Assembly (NCBI GenBank): GCA_039808985.1
Contig: JBDHUC010000029.1
Coordinates: 1-26,406 of the forward strand
Direction of reading: 5' to 3'
Length of the DNA: 26,406 nucleotides
From: SXRF01 sp039808985
GTDB taxonomy: Bacteria > Pseudomonadota > Alphaproteobacteria > Rickettsiales > SXRF01
A program made the position numbers and the translations under genes. This document shows, piece by piece, positions 1-6,361 of this stretch. How positions within the stretch are numbered: position 1 is the stretch's first letter; each line of letters starts with the position of its first letter. Below the pieces are notes generated by a model. It made no database searches. It saw only the letters and a program-made list of their open reading frames with translations, and was not told the DNA's origin.

Positions 1-66
1 GAGCAGGTTGCGTAGAAACAATTCTTGGATGATGTATAAACACATACCATCTAGGTGCACCTGCTG
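1..66. other. Non-coding left edge with small inverted repeat
   Basis: No gene is visible here. AGCAGGT at 2-8 is inverted as ACCTGCT at 59-65, and AGGTGCACCT at 53-62 is a perfect 10-bp palindrome just after the stop of the leftward gene. This could be a weak stem-loop at the end of the left operon or a protein-binding site. The window edge prevents a better call. Confidence 0.3.
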
Positions 67-636
67 TCAACGGCGAGGTTCGCGCAAACGTCTGAATGAC
101 TCCACCAGTTCGTCCAGTGCTTCACGCAGGCGGATGATGCCATAGCCTTTGCGCCAGCCGCGCGCGGCTTCATATTCGTTCAGCCCTTCGCCGTGGCAAC
201 ATATCTCCTGCACCATGCGCCGCGACTCATGATTAAGGTTACGCAGGAGTCGCTCGTGAAGGTTCAGCGCCTCGATCTGAATCTCCAGCGGGTACGCACC
301 CACGTTGATACCTTTGTCAAAAACCATCGGCACCAGCTCACGCGACATGCGCGGCTGCGCTTTCTCGTAGTTGCAAGCAATGCGGTCGGCGGCGCGGTAC
401 TGCGCGTCACTGATGCCACGGCGATGGTGTTCGCCGATGCCGCTTTCCTCATCGATCTTGTAGAGGCGGTGGTATTTATCAATCGGGCGTTTGTCGCGCA
501 CCCGCGTTGCCGTGTTCTTGCGGTCGAGATACACCGTCTCCAGCCGCACTTTGGCCTGAAATTCGGGCGTGCCGCGATCCGCCTCCAGTTGAATGGCAAT
601 CTGTTGCTGACGCGGCTTGCGTTGTTTCTTGCCCAT
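67..636 (-). CDS. DUF6456-like phage/mobile-element protein
   Basis: A 189-aa basic protein, last gene of the element's leftward operon. Its start codon shares one base with the stop of the upstream DUF1376 gene (TGATG), so it is translationally coupled. The N-terminus is Lys/Arg/Gln-rich. The second half has a pattern I associate with the alphaproteobacterial DUF6456 domain: 'YRAADRIACNYEKAQ' followed by a Cys-Cys segment, 'EICCHGEGLNEYEAARGW', and a helical end ('LREALDELVESF'). Function of that family is not established; it usually sits in prophage or regulatory contexts and may bind DNA. The family call rests on pattern memory only. The alternative is an unassigned replication or packaging accessory protein. 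Confidence 0.5.
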   Translation of the reverse strand: MGKKQRKPRQQQIAIQLEADRGTPEFQAKVRLETVYLDRKNTATRVRDKRPIDKYHRLYKIDEESGIGEHHRRGISDAQYRAADRIACNYEKAQPRMSRELVPMVFDKGINVGAYPLEIQIEALNLHERLLRNLNHESRRMVQEICCHGEGLNEYEAARGWRKGYGIIRLREALDELVESFRRLREPRR

Positions 637-1406
637 CAGCGCATCCCCATCGCATAGACTTCCTTGGCAAAATACCGCCAGCTGCGTGGCGGATTGCTAT
701 GCGTCTGCATGTTGCGGGCAAGCAGCTCGGCGATGACAGGAAGGATGTGTTGGAACGGATCGAGGCCGCTATCGATCCATTGGCGGATCACCTCGTAATC
801 ATTGGGTGGTTGCAGCTTGTGCCGGTTGAAGATACTGACCAGCCGATTGGTAAACACACTGGCATCATCTTCACTGAACGGGGGCTTAAGTTTTCCACAG
901 TTTCCCTGCCGCCCATCTGATCTATTATTTTTAAATTTGGATATAGATATAGATAGCAGGTGCGAACTGATGTGGCTTGCATCTGCACCCGCATGTGCAA
1001 ACAGGGACGGTTCGCATACGCTTTGCATATGCGGCGGTGATGCATCCGCATTTGTTATCTGATTGTTTTTACTCGATTCACCTTGCCATCTGGTATTGGC
1101 GTTTTGTCGTTTGCTCTCGCGCTTTCCCTCGGCCTTTTGGTATTCATGGATTAAACGCTTCTGCGTGAGCAAGTGTGGGGGGTGTTTTTGTAAAAATGCC
1201 CCCAGGGTCTCACGTATCTTCTTCCACTTATTCACATGCAAACCGAGCAACCGGGACAGCTCTTTATCATCGTCGCGCAGATAGCCGCCGCGCATCCACA
1301 TAAAGCAAAGCAGCCGCATGTATGCGCCTTGCTCTTCGAGCGACAGGTGCTGCGTATCGGCGAGATAGGCCTCGGTGAAAAACGGCATATAGAAATGCTT
1401 GGTCAT
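636..1406 (-). CDS. DUF1376 (YdaU-type) replication-associated protein
   Basis: A 256-aa protein. The N-terminal 80 or so residues match the DUF1376 signature: 'FYMPFFTEAYLADTQHLSLEEQGAYMRLLCFMW' (given here as a description: an aromatic-rich start, a 'LxxEExGAYxRLL' helix, then 'W..GG.L.DDD..L.RLLG'). A hydrophilic Lys/Arg/Ser/Asn linker follows, then a C-terminal helical part with 'NDYEVIRQWIDSGLDPFQHILPVI'. Proteins of this family occur in prophages at the position of replication initiation or helicase-loader genes, so a role in element replication is inferred. The gene overlaps the upstream 108-aa gene by 4 nt and the downstream gene by 1 nt, a tight operon. The ATG at 1406 is the only start consistent with the domain. 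Confidence 0.75.
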   Translation of the reverse strand: MTKHFYMPFFTEAYLADTQHLSLEEQGAYMRLLCFMWMRGGYLRDDDKELSRLLGLHVNKWKKIRETLGAFLQKHPPHLLTQKRLIHEYQKAEGKRESKRQNANTRWQGESSKNNQITNADASPPHMQSVCEPSLFAHAGADASHISSHLLSISISKFKNNRSDGRQGNCGKLKPPFSEDDASVFTNRLVSIFNRHKLQPPNDYEVIRQWIDSGLDPFQHILPVIAELLARNMQTHSNPPRSWRYFAKEVYAMGMR

Positions 1407-1729
1407 AATGCCTCCACTTCGGGAAGCGACATGAGCAGCTCGATGATCGCACCGATCACTGAGGCAGGCGATCCATCCGGCGCGCGCGGCAGCGAATCAA
1501 ACAGCGTGTGGGGAGATACAAAACGCTGCAGCAGATGCGAGATCAGTACGCACGCATCCTGCGTTATGTGGTAGAGCGCGCTATCGGGGCGTGGGCCATT
1601 CAGCCAGACTTCACCAATGCGCCCATTTGGATAAAAACCAACCGTCAGCTGAAACCGCATGCCGTCGAACACCAGCTCCATGCTCTGGTTTTTCCTACGG
1701 GGGGAGAGTGGCTGGCGCTCGTCGTTCAT
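1403..1729 (-). CDS. TSCPD-like small protein of the element
   Basis: A 108-aa protein. The core 'FDGMRFQLTVGFYPNGRIGEVWLNGPRPDSALYHITQDACVLISHLLQ' region (residues about 20-67) has the shape of a TSCPD-type domain: a beta-hairpin with 'GRIGEVWLNG', then a helix with 'ITQDACVLISHLLQ'. TSCPD is known from the C-terminus of class II ribonucleotide reductases, and short stand-alone relatives ending '.PDGSPASVIGA..' occur in alphaproteobacterial prophage regions near recombinase/DUF2924 genes. No catalytic role is proposed. It overlaps both neighbours by 4 nt (start 1729 against the cro stop at 1726; stop 1403 against the DUF1376 start at 1406), so it belongs to the leftward operon. Confidence 0.6.
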   Translation of the reverse strand: MNDERQPLSPRRKNQSMELVFDGMRFQLTVGFYPNGRIGEVWLNGPRPDSALYHITQDACVLISHLLQRFVSPHTLFDSLPRAPDGSPASVIGAIIELLMSLPEVEAL

Positions 1730-2007
1730 GCTGCATCCGCTTTTTCTTTCGCTGGCAGGAAGCGTTTACGGAGCGCGAATCGTGGATCGAGCAATGCCTG
1801 CACATCGGGGGGAACATTTTCGAGGTCGTAGTAATCATCGGGGCGGACAGCACCCATCGTGATAAAGTAAATGCGTACCACCACGTCTGGGTCTAAAATG
1901 CGGCCATGCTTGATGTGCCGATTAATGGTCGAGACAGAACATCCGACCATCGATGCGAGTTCGGACTGCTTCATTCCCACTAATTTGAGCCAATGATGCA
2001 ATTTCAT
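1726..2007 (-). CDS. Cro-like HTH regulator, first gene of leftward operon
   Basis: A 93-aa protein when started at the ATG at 2007; a GTG two codons upstream (2013) is possible. Residues about 2-35 form a Cro/C1-type helix-turn-helix ('LKLVGMKQSELASMVGCSVSTINRHIKHGRI'). It is divergent from a repressor-like gene at 2100 with 92 bp between the starts, the layout of a lambdoid cro/cI switch. I see no Shine-Dalgarno sequence before 2007. A TTGACA box at 2043-2038 on this strand would place transcription start close to the ATG itself, so the message may be leaderless. It heads the leftward operon. Confidence 0.7.
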   Translation of the reverse strand: MKLHHWLKLVGMKQSELASMVGCSVSTINRHIKHGRILDPDVVVRIYFITMGAVRPDDYYDLENVPPDVQALLDPRFALRKRFLPAKEKADAA

Positions 2008-2051
2008 GATCACTAATTCGCACTAAATGCAATTTTCTGTCAATGCAATTT
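1997..2051. promoter_or_regulatory. Operator cluster of the divergent switch (TGCAATTT x3)
   Basis: TGCAATTT occurs at 1997-2004, 2028-2035 and 2044-2051, all in the same orientation; the last two lie in an 11-bp direct repeat AATGCAATTTT (2026-2036 and 2042-2052) 16 bp apart. They flank the leftward TTGACA box (2043-2038) and overlap the cro start. The same octamer returns in the next control region (2747-2775). Binding by one of the element's HTH proteins is inferred. Confidence 0.55.
2014..2043 (-). promoter_or_regulatory. Predicted leftward (cro-side) promoter
   Basis: On the minus strand TTGACA lies at 2043-2038; with an 18-bp spacer a weak -10 (GAATTA, 2019-2014) follows. Transcription would start about 2007, the A of the ATG. 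The -35 is perfect but the -10 is poor, which would suit an activated or tightly repressed promoter. An operator copy sits in the spacer. Confidence 0.4.
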
Positions 2052-2064
2052 TCCCATTAAGCAC

Positions 2065-2093
2065 TTGACGCGATTTTGCCGCTGCGGTAAAAG
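2065..2093 (+). promoter_or_regulatory. Predicted rightward promoter giving a leaderless repressor mRNA
   Basis: TTGACG (2065-2070), a 17-bp spacer and TAAAAG (2088-2093) put the expected start at about 2100, the first base of the repressor ATG. There is no Shine-Dalgarno sequence. The lambda cI message from PRM is a known leaderless precedent. GCTGC/GCAGC (2081-2085 and 2093-2097) could form a small hairpin or operator around the -10. Confidence 0.5.
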
Positions 2094-2099
2094 CAGCCT

Positions 2100-2684
2100 A
2101 TGACCACAAACAACATTGCATATCTCCGCAGACGGCGGAATCTCACGCAAAAGCGGCTGGCCGATATGATCGGCATTCCGGCCTCCACCCTGAATCGCAT
2201 TGAGACGGGCGAAACTGAGGGGTTTGAGAAGTATCGTGCATTGCTTGCCAATGCGCTCAGCTGCGCCCAAGAAGCACTGGACGCGCCTGAGCTTGACCTG
2301 CCCAGCACACCCATCACCGGCTTTATTAAATACAAGACCTTCATCAAGGAAATTCCTGACAAACAGCGTGAGACCGTGGACGCCATCTCAGGACTTCCCG
2401 CAACCGCAGAAGCGCTGAAAATAAAGACTTCCGACCTTGTGCCGTATCACGGCGCAAACGATCTGCTGTATTTTGATGGTATGCCGCAGGCCAATGAGCG
2501 GCTTTTCCTTGACCGCGAATGCGTCATCACCCTCGATACCAAGAAGCGCGGAGAGCGCTTGCTGGCTTGGGTTTCCAAGGGCGGCAAGCAGGGTCATTAC
2601 ATCCTGCATCCGCAAGGCGGAACGCTGATGATGGATGTCAAAATTCTTGCAGCACACCCCATCCTGCACATCAAACGCGCTTAA
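2100..2684 (+). CDS. cI-like XRE repressor of the integrated element
   Basis: A 194-aa protein with an N-terminal XRE helix-turn-helix at residues about 8-40 ('LRRRRNLTQKRLADMIGIPASTLNRIETGE'), a helical linker and a beta-rich C-terminal part (about 125-194, 'ECVITLDTKKRGERLLAWVSKGGKQGHY'). The C-terminal part is where LexA/cI-type repressors carry an S24 autoprotease; I cannot identify a convincing Ser-Lys dyad, so SOS-cleavable induction is not supported. Orientation and spacing opposite the cro-like gene make it the likely master repressor. The gene stands alone on its strand and is followed by a probable terminator at 2715-2743. Confidence 0.75.
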   Translation: MTTNNIAYLRRRRNLTQKRLADMIGIPASTLNRIETGETEGFEKYRALLANALSCAQEALDAPELDLPSTPITGFIKYKTFIKEIPDKQRETVDAISGLPATAEALKIKTSDLVPYHGANDLLYFDGMPQANERLFLDRECVITLDTKKRGERLLAWVSKGGKQGHYILHPQGGTLMMDVKILAAHPILHIKRA

Positions 2685-2714
2685 GCCCGATTCTTTGCCG
2701 AAGCGGCAATAAAC

Positions 2715-2743
2715 CGCTGTTATTTCAGCGAAATTTTTTCTTT
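2715..2743 (+). terminator. Probable intrinsic terminator after the repressor gene
   Basis: CGCTG (2715-2719) pairs with CAGCG (2726-2730) over a 6-nt loop and is followed by AAATTTTTTCTTT. The stem is short (5 bp). An overlapping alternative stem AGCGG/CCGCT lies just upstream (2702-2718). Confidence 0.45.
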
Positions 2744-2746
2744 GAT

Positions 2747-2775
2747 TGCAATTTTTCTATAGACAATAAATTGCA
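2747..2775. promoter_or_regulatory. Second operator region, ahead of the recombinase operon
   Basis: TGCAATTT (2747-2754) and its inverse AAATTGCA (2768-2775) form an inverted repeat with 13 bp between the arms, around a TATAGA box at 2758-2763. A further AAATTGCA lies at 2844-2851 just inside the next gene. Sharing the octamer with the cro/cI region suggests one regulator controls both the switch and the operon carrying the recombinase. Confidence 0.5.
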
Positions 2776-2828
2776 TTATCTGCTACCGAATCCTACCCAT
2801 AGGCAACTTTATGGGAGGTTATTCACCG

Positions 2829-3041
2829 ATGGCTATAAAAGAAAAATTGCAAAAATGGCTGGCTCGGCTGACATGGCAGCAAGCCTTCCACTTCATTATC
2901 GCCAGCTTCTTCATGCTGCTTTTTGCAGCGTTCTTTGACTGGCTAATCATCAATTGGATCAGCGGATGCTGCGAAGGCGGTATATGCATCCCTGAATGGG
3001 TTTATCCCAACTGCAAAGTGGATGGAGGCAGCCATGATTGA
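2829..3041 (+). CDS. Small single-span membrane protein
   Basis: A 70-aa peptide when started at the ATG at 2829, with GGGAGG at 2813-2818 upstream; an in-frame ATG at 2811 overlaps that Shine-Dalgarno and is less likely. A basic, Trp-containing N-terminus ('KEKLQKWLARLTW') precedes one hydrophobic segment (residues about 18-41, 'FIIASFFMLLFAAFFDWLIINW') and a short tail with three Cys (CC and C) and Trp/Tyr. I do not recognise a family. It is the first gene of the rightward operon and overlaps the next gene by 8 nt. Small membrane proteins at this place in phage-like elements can act in superinfection exclusion or lysis, but that is a guess. Confidence 0.55.
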   Translation: MAIKEKLQKWLARLTWQQAFHFIIASFFMLLFAAFFDWLIINWISGCCEGGICIPEWVYPNCKVDGGSHD

Positions 3042-3399
3042 TGAAAATGACATCAACCAGTATGCGGCGCGACAACTTAAAATCCTTCGCACCACCACAG
3101 GGCTTACTCAAAAGGCACTCGCTGACGAAATGCATATGTCGCCGCAGCAAGTACAAAAATATGAGCATGGTCTTAATCGTCTCTCGGTGGGAAAGCTATT
3201 TCAATTTGCGGAGGCGTTTGATGTGTCGATCACTCTCTTTTTCCCCCAGCGCGACCGTTATTATTCTCCTGAGTCTGTGCCGACACCCACTATACGCTTC
3301 ATCCGCTTAATCGCCAAAATTGCACCCGCGCATTACGATCAGGTGTATGTCGCACTCAAGGCTATAGCCAAACTTTCTGGTAGCAAAATGGAGGAGTGA
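3034..3399 (+). CDS. XRE-family HTH regulator
   Basis: A 121-aa protein. GGAGG at 3024-3028 is five bases from the ATG at 3034, which decides the start over the in-frame ATG at 3022. Residues about 8-65 are a textbook XRE helix-turn-helix ('RQLKILRTTTGLTQKALADEM', then 'MSPQQVQKYEHGLNRLSVGKLFQFAEAFDVSITLFF'). The 50-residue C-terminal part is helical and unassigned. Alphaproteobacterial proteins of this shape are common in chromosomes and prophages. Here the gene lies inside the rightward operon, overlapping the membrane-peptide gene and 1 nt before the next, so it is probably an extra regulator of excision functions. Confidence 0.75.
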   Translation: MIDENDINQYAARQLKILRTTTGLTQKALADEMHMSPQQVQKYEHGLNRLSVGKLFQFAEAFDVSITLFFPQRDRYYSPESVPTPTIRFIRLIAKIAPAHYDQVYVALKAIAKLSGSKMEE

Positions 3400-3400
3400 T

Positions 3401-3592
3401 ATGGCGCGTTCTCCTGATGATATGACGGCAATACAACGCATTGAGGAAATTGCCGACATTTTATCGGCGGGGCTGCTGCGCCTCAAAGCCAAGCATACCA
3501 AGAAAAATCGCAGATTAAGAGACATTCTGCTGGACTCTTCGCCTGACCAGAGCGTTCATGCCGCTACAATTGATGGTGGAGATAGCGCATGA
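3401..3592 (+). CDS. Small hypothetical protein upstream of DUF2924 gene
   Basis: A 63-aa, mostly helical protein ('MTAIQRIEEIADILSAGLLRLKAKHTKK'). GGAGG at 3391-3395 precedes its ATG and the gene ends in an ATGA overlap with the DUF2924 gene. Short proteins with an 'R..EIA.ILA.GL.RL' helix are frequent just upstream of DUF2924/recombinase pairs in alphaproteobacterial elements; that recollection, with the operon context, makes it a real gene despite its size. No function is known to me. Confidence 0.6.
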   Translation: MARSPDDMTAIQRIEEIADILSAGLLRLKAKHTKKNRRLRDILLDSSPDQSVHAATIDGGDSA

Positions 3593-4020
3593 AAAACAAT
3601 GTGATAGCGGAGCTTGCCGCACTCAAAACAATGAATGCCAGCGAACTGCGTGATAAGTGGAAAAAGCTGATGGACGGGGAACCACCCACCATGAACCGCA
3701 CTTACCTGGAATCACGACTTGCCCACCGTATTCAAACACTCACCTATGGTGGCATCAGCCATGAAACTGAACGCCGCCTTCAGCAGCTGCGTGAAAATCT
3801 CACCACGGGCAGTCCTCTCAAACCCCGTGATACTGGAAAGCCGCCCATTGGTGCTGTGTTAGTACGCGAGCATGGTGGGGTTGAACACCGCGTGAAAGTG
3901 ATAAAAGATGGGTTTGAATATAACGGCAGGGTGTGGAAGTCGCTCACCGCTGTCGCCTCACATATTGCCGGTGTGCATTGGAATGGCCCGATGTTTTTTG
4001 GGCTCAGGAGGAAGGGATGA
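3589..4020 (+). CDS. DUF2924 family protein
   Basis: A 143-aa protein. The order of motifs is that of DUF2924: an N-terminal helix 'VIAELAALKTMNASELRDKWKKLMDGEPP', then 'YLESRLAHRIQTLTYGG', and a C-terminal 'GAVLVREHGGVEHRVKVIKDGFEYNGRVWKSLTAVASHIAG' block ending 'WNGPMFFGLR'. The C-terminal block resembles a small DNA-binding fold. DUF2924 genes nearly always precede a serine recombinase in alphaproteobacterial elements, as here (4-nt overlap), so a role as recombination directionality or accessory factor is a reasonable but unproven inference. Confidence 0.85.
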   Translation: MKNNVIAELAALKTMNASELRDKWKKLMDGEPPTMNRTYLESRLAHRIQTLTYGGISHETERRLQQLRENLTTGSPLKPRDTGKPPIGAVLVREHGGVEHRVKVIKDGFEYNGRVWKSLTAVASHIAGVHWNGPMFFGLRRKG

Positions 4021-5357
4021 CCCAGCCGCTTATCAAAAAGAACTGTGCCATCTACACCCGTAAATCCAATGAGGAAGGGTTGGAGATGGAGTATAATTCG
4101 CTGGATGCGCAATATGATGCCGCCATGCATTACATCCACGCCCAACAATCACAGGGCTGGGTGCTGGTAAACAAGCGGTATGATGATGGTGGTTGGTCGG
4201 GCGGCAATCTGGAGCGTCCGGGTTTAAAACGCCTGCTTGCGGACGTAGAACAAGGGCTGGTAGATGTCATCGTCGTCTATAAAATGGACCGCCTCACGCG
4301 CGCCCTGTTTGATTTTAGCAAGCTGGTGGAGATTTTTGATAAGCACGGCGTGACATTCGTGTCCGTCACCGAAAACTTCAACACCACCACCTCGATGGGG
4401 CGACTCACACTCAACATGCTGCTGTCATTTGCGCAGTTTGAACGTGAGTTGGTGGGTGAGCGCATTCGTGATAAATTCGCTGCCTCCAAACGCAAAGGCA
4501 TGTGGATGGGCGGCACGCCACCGCTGGGGTATGATGTGGTGGAGCGTAAATTGGTGGTGAATCGGCAGGAAGCAAAAATCATCACCTTCATTTATGAACG
4601 ATTCCTGCGGCATGGTTCCACCATTCGGCTGCTGCATGAACTGGATGAGCGTTGCTACCGCAGCAAAAGCTGGACAACCCAAACAGGTAACAAGAAGCAA
4701 GGCGGTAAAATAGATGCGAATGTGGTGATACGCATCCTGCGCAATCCCATTTTTAAAGGCATCATCAGCCACAAGGGCGAACATCATCAAGGCGAGCATG
4801 AGGCAATAATTTCAGATAAAATGTGGGATGATGTGCAGGCATTGATTGAGCAGCGCCGCCATGCAAAACCGCGCACGCTCGATACCAAACCAAAGAATGC
4901 TCCGTATCTATTGCGCGGCATTATCTTCGATTCCGCAGGCTGGGCGATGACTCCGTCTGATGGGGGCAAGAGTAAGCGGCGACGTTACCGCTATTACGTC
5001 AGCACGCGCGCCATCAAACATGGCTACCAATCGGTGGATGTGCGCTCGGTCGCCGCTGAGCAAATCGAACCCATCATTATCGGCCAGCTGCGCCAGTTTT
5101 TTGTGGCACCAGAAGTGATTCACCGCACACACCAGCGTGCGCAGATGCATGAACCCAACATCACCGTCGAAGAAGTGCGCAAAACCCTTGCGCAATTTGA
5201 TGCAATTTGGGAACAGCTCTTTCCGCTTGAGCAGAACCGTATCATGCACCTGATCGTCAAACGGATTCAGGTGAGTCTGAGCGGCGTAACCATTACCTAT
5301 CAACCTAACGGCATTATGGATGTATATGAGCAACTCACTTGTAAAAGGCGGGCCTAG
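4017..5357 (+). CDS. Serine recombinase (integrase) of the element
   Basis: A 446-aa protein started at the ATG at 4017, which overlaps the DUF2924 stop; an upstream in-frame ATG at 3933 would run through the DUF2924 gene and is rejected. The resolvase catalytic domain covers residues about 8-150: the nucleophile is Ser17 in 'YTRKS', followed by 'YKMDRLTRALFDFSKLVEIF' and 'LLSFAQFERELVGERIRDK'. The Recombinase domain ('GTPPLGYDV' to 'NPIFKGIISHKG') follows. The region where many large serine recombinases carry a Cys4 zinc ribbon reads 'LLRGIIFDSAGWAMTPS' without cysteines, as in other DUF2924-linked recombinases I recall. It should catalyse site-specific integration and excision. It ends beside tRNA-Ser. 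Confidence 0.9.
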   Translation: MTQPLIKKNCAIYTRKSNEEGLEMEYNSLDAQYDAAMHYIHAQQSQGWVLVNKRYDDGGWSGGNLERPGLKRLLADVEQGLVDVIVVYKMDRLTRALFDFSKLVEIFDKHGVTFVSVTENFNTTTSMGRLTLNMLLSFAQFERELVGERIRDKFAASKRKGMWMGGTPPLGYDVVERKLVVNRQEAKIITFIYERFLRHGSTIRLLHELDERCYRSKSWTTQTGNKKQGGKIDANVVIRILRNPIFKGIISHKGEHHQGEHEAIISDKMWDDVQALIEQRRHAKPRTLDTKPKNAPYLLRGIIFDSAGWAMTPSDGGKSKRRRYRYYVSTRAIKHGYQSVDVRSVAAEQIEPIIIGQLRQFFVAPEVIHRTHQRAQMHEPNITVEEVRKTLAQFDAIWEQLFPLEQNRIMHLIVKRIQVSLSGVTITYQPNGIMDVYEQLTCKRRA

Positions 5358-5778
5358 AAACATTAAACTGATTACGGAAAATCAGCGCTCCGTCACTAAT
5401 AACGATGGCACTATCACGGTGCATATCCCCATCAGCTTCAAACGCCACGGTGGCCGCAAATACATCATTGCGCCCGATGCCATCCCCAGTGAATATCAAT
5501 CACCTGCCAACAAAGAATCGCTCCTTAAAGCCCTTGGTCGTGCGTTCGAGTGGAAGGAAATGCTGGCGGCAGACCCAACCCTCAACCACGACATCATCGC
5601 AGATAAGGTAAATCTACCGCGCTCATATGTTTCGCGTGTCATGAGGGTAACCTTGCTTGCACCCGATATTATTGACCTGATTCTCGATGGCAAACAGCCC
5701 AAGCATATGAACCTTGCTGATGTCAGCAAAATGCCAAGCGACTGGAACGAGCAGCGCGAGTATTTTGGCATTGTGTAG
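5320..5778 (+). CDS. KorB/ParB-like HTH protein linked to the recombinase
   Basis: A 152-aa protein whose start overlaps the recombinase end by 38 nt; ATG codons at 5320 and 5326 are both usable. The N-terminal half is beta-rich ('ITVHIPISFKRHGGRKYI'). The C-terminal half has an HTH of the KorB/ParB type: 'NHDIIADKVNLPRSYVSRVMRVTLLAPDIIDLILDGKQP', ending with 'PSDWNEQREYFG'. This layout is highly conserved directly downstream of DUF2924-type recombinases in Alphaproteobacteria. It may recognise attachment-site DNA or control excision; no experimental role is known to me. It is the last gene of the element before tRNA-Ser. Confidence 0.8.
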   Translation: MYMSNSLVKGGPRNIKLITENQRSVTNNDGTITVHIPISFKRHGGRKYIIAPDAIPSEYQSPANKESLLKALGRAFEWKEMLAADPTLNHDIIADKVNLPRSYVSRVMRVTLLAPDIIDLILDGKQPKHMNLADVSKMPSDWNEQREYFGIV

Positions 5779-6042
5779 GTCACCGCAGAGATTATTCGCA
5801 TATGCATCTGCTACCCACATAAAGTTACAAACAGTGCTGTTTGCGCCCATTGATTTTGAATGGATTTTTTAACGTCACCATTTTTTCGAAGTGAACAGCC
5901 TCAGAGAGAAACGCCTCTCTGCAGGCCATTACAAACCCCATCCGCACAGCGGCAAGTGAACAGCCTACCTCGCTGAACAAGGCACACAGCGGCACTTACA
6001 GCAACCGCATCAGAGGAAAGAGAGTCTCTGTAACTCAATGTG
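5779..6042. other. Non-coding end of the element with short repeats (candidate attachment region)
   Basis: No gene is seen in this stretch. AAGTGAACAGCCT occurs twice (5889-5901 and 5954-5966) and CACAGCGGCA twice (5945-5954 and 5985-5994). CAGAGAG/CTCTCTG (5902-5908 and 5915-5921) forms a hairpin extendable with a one-base bulge to CCT/AGG on the flanks, but no T-run follows. Such clustered direct and inverted repeats between a recombinase operon and a tRNA 3' end would suit recombinase or accessory-protein binding; this is inference. Confidence 0.4.
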
Positions 6043-6132
6043 TGGCGGAAGAGGTGAGATTCGAACTCACGGTACCCTTGCGAGTACGGCAGTTTTCAAG
6101 ACTGCTGCCTTAAACCACTCGGCCACTCTTCC
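6043..6132 (-). tRNA. tRNA-Ser (UGA)
   Basis: A 90-nt class II tRNA on the minus strand. It starts GGAAGAGTGGCCGAGTGG, has the anticodon loop CTTGAAA (anticodon TGA), a long variable arm (TACTCGCAAGGGTA), the T-arm GTTCGAATC, and ends with an encoded CCA (6045-6043). It lies downstream of rho on the same strand, and its 3' end faces the mobile element, the usual geometry for tRNA-targeted integration. Confidence 0.97.
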
Positions 6133-6273
6133 ACACAATTTCCACCGCCTTACAGCAAGTGGCTTAAGTCATTTCGCTCAAGCGCCGCCAGGCTGGCACT
6201 CGGCCACTCTTCCACACAATTTCCACCGCCTTACAGCAAGTGGTTTAAGTCATTTCGCTCAAGCGCTGGCTGG
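6116..6273 (-). repeat. 82-bp tandem duplication of the tRNA-Ser 5' end and upstream DNA
   Basis: The unit 6116-6197 is repeated from 6198. Over the first 70 or so bases the copies differ at about one position (6163 C versus 6245 T region), then diverge in the last dozen. Each copy contains the first 17 nt of tRNA-Ser (6132-6116; second copy 6214-6198) and the 65 nt before it, including an imperfect GCTTAAG/CTCAAGC hairpin. The second copy therefore makes a truncated tRNA start without the body. Confidence 0.85.
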
Positions 6274-6361
6274 ACTGTCACCTGCTATGCCGCCCACTTG
6301 GTCAGCTCAGCGCGCAACTCGTTTAATTATATATCTATGGATTTGTCAAATCCCAATAAGC

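Noticed and set aside
193..1574. Several plus-strand open frames over the leftward operon
   Set aside because: They are antisense to genes with recognisable domains and overlapping start-stop signals, and their sequences have no family-like motifs.
2120..2684. S24 (LexA-type) autoprotease domain in the repressor
   Set aside because: The C-terminal part is beta-rich but I could not place a Ser-Lys dyad or a cleavage site.
3933..4016. Upstream extension of the serine recombinase
   Set aside because: It runs through the DUF2924 gene; the ATG at 4017 in the ATGA overlap gives the normal N-terminus with 'YTRKS' at residue 13-17.
5899..5925. Rho-independent terminator for the recombinase operon
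   Set aside because: The hairpin is good but no T-run follows; kept only as a structural repeat.
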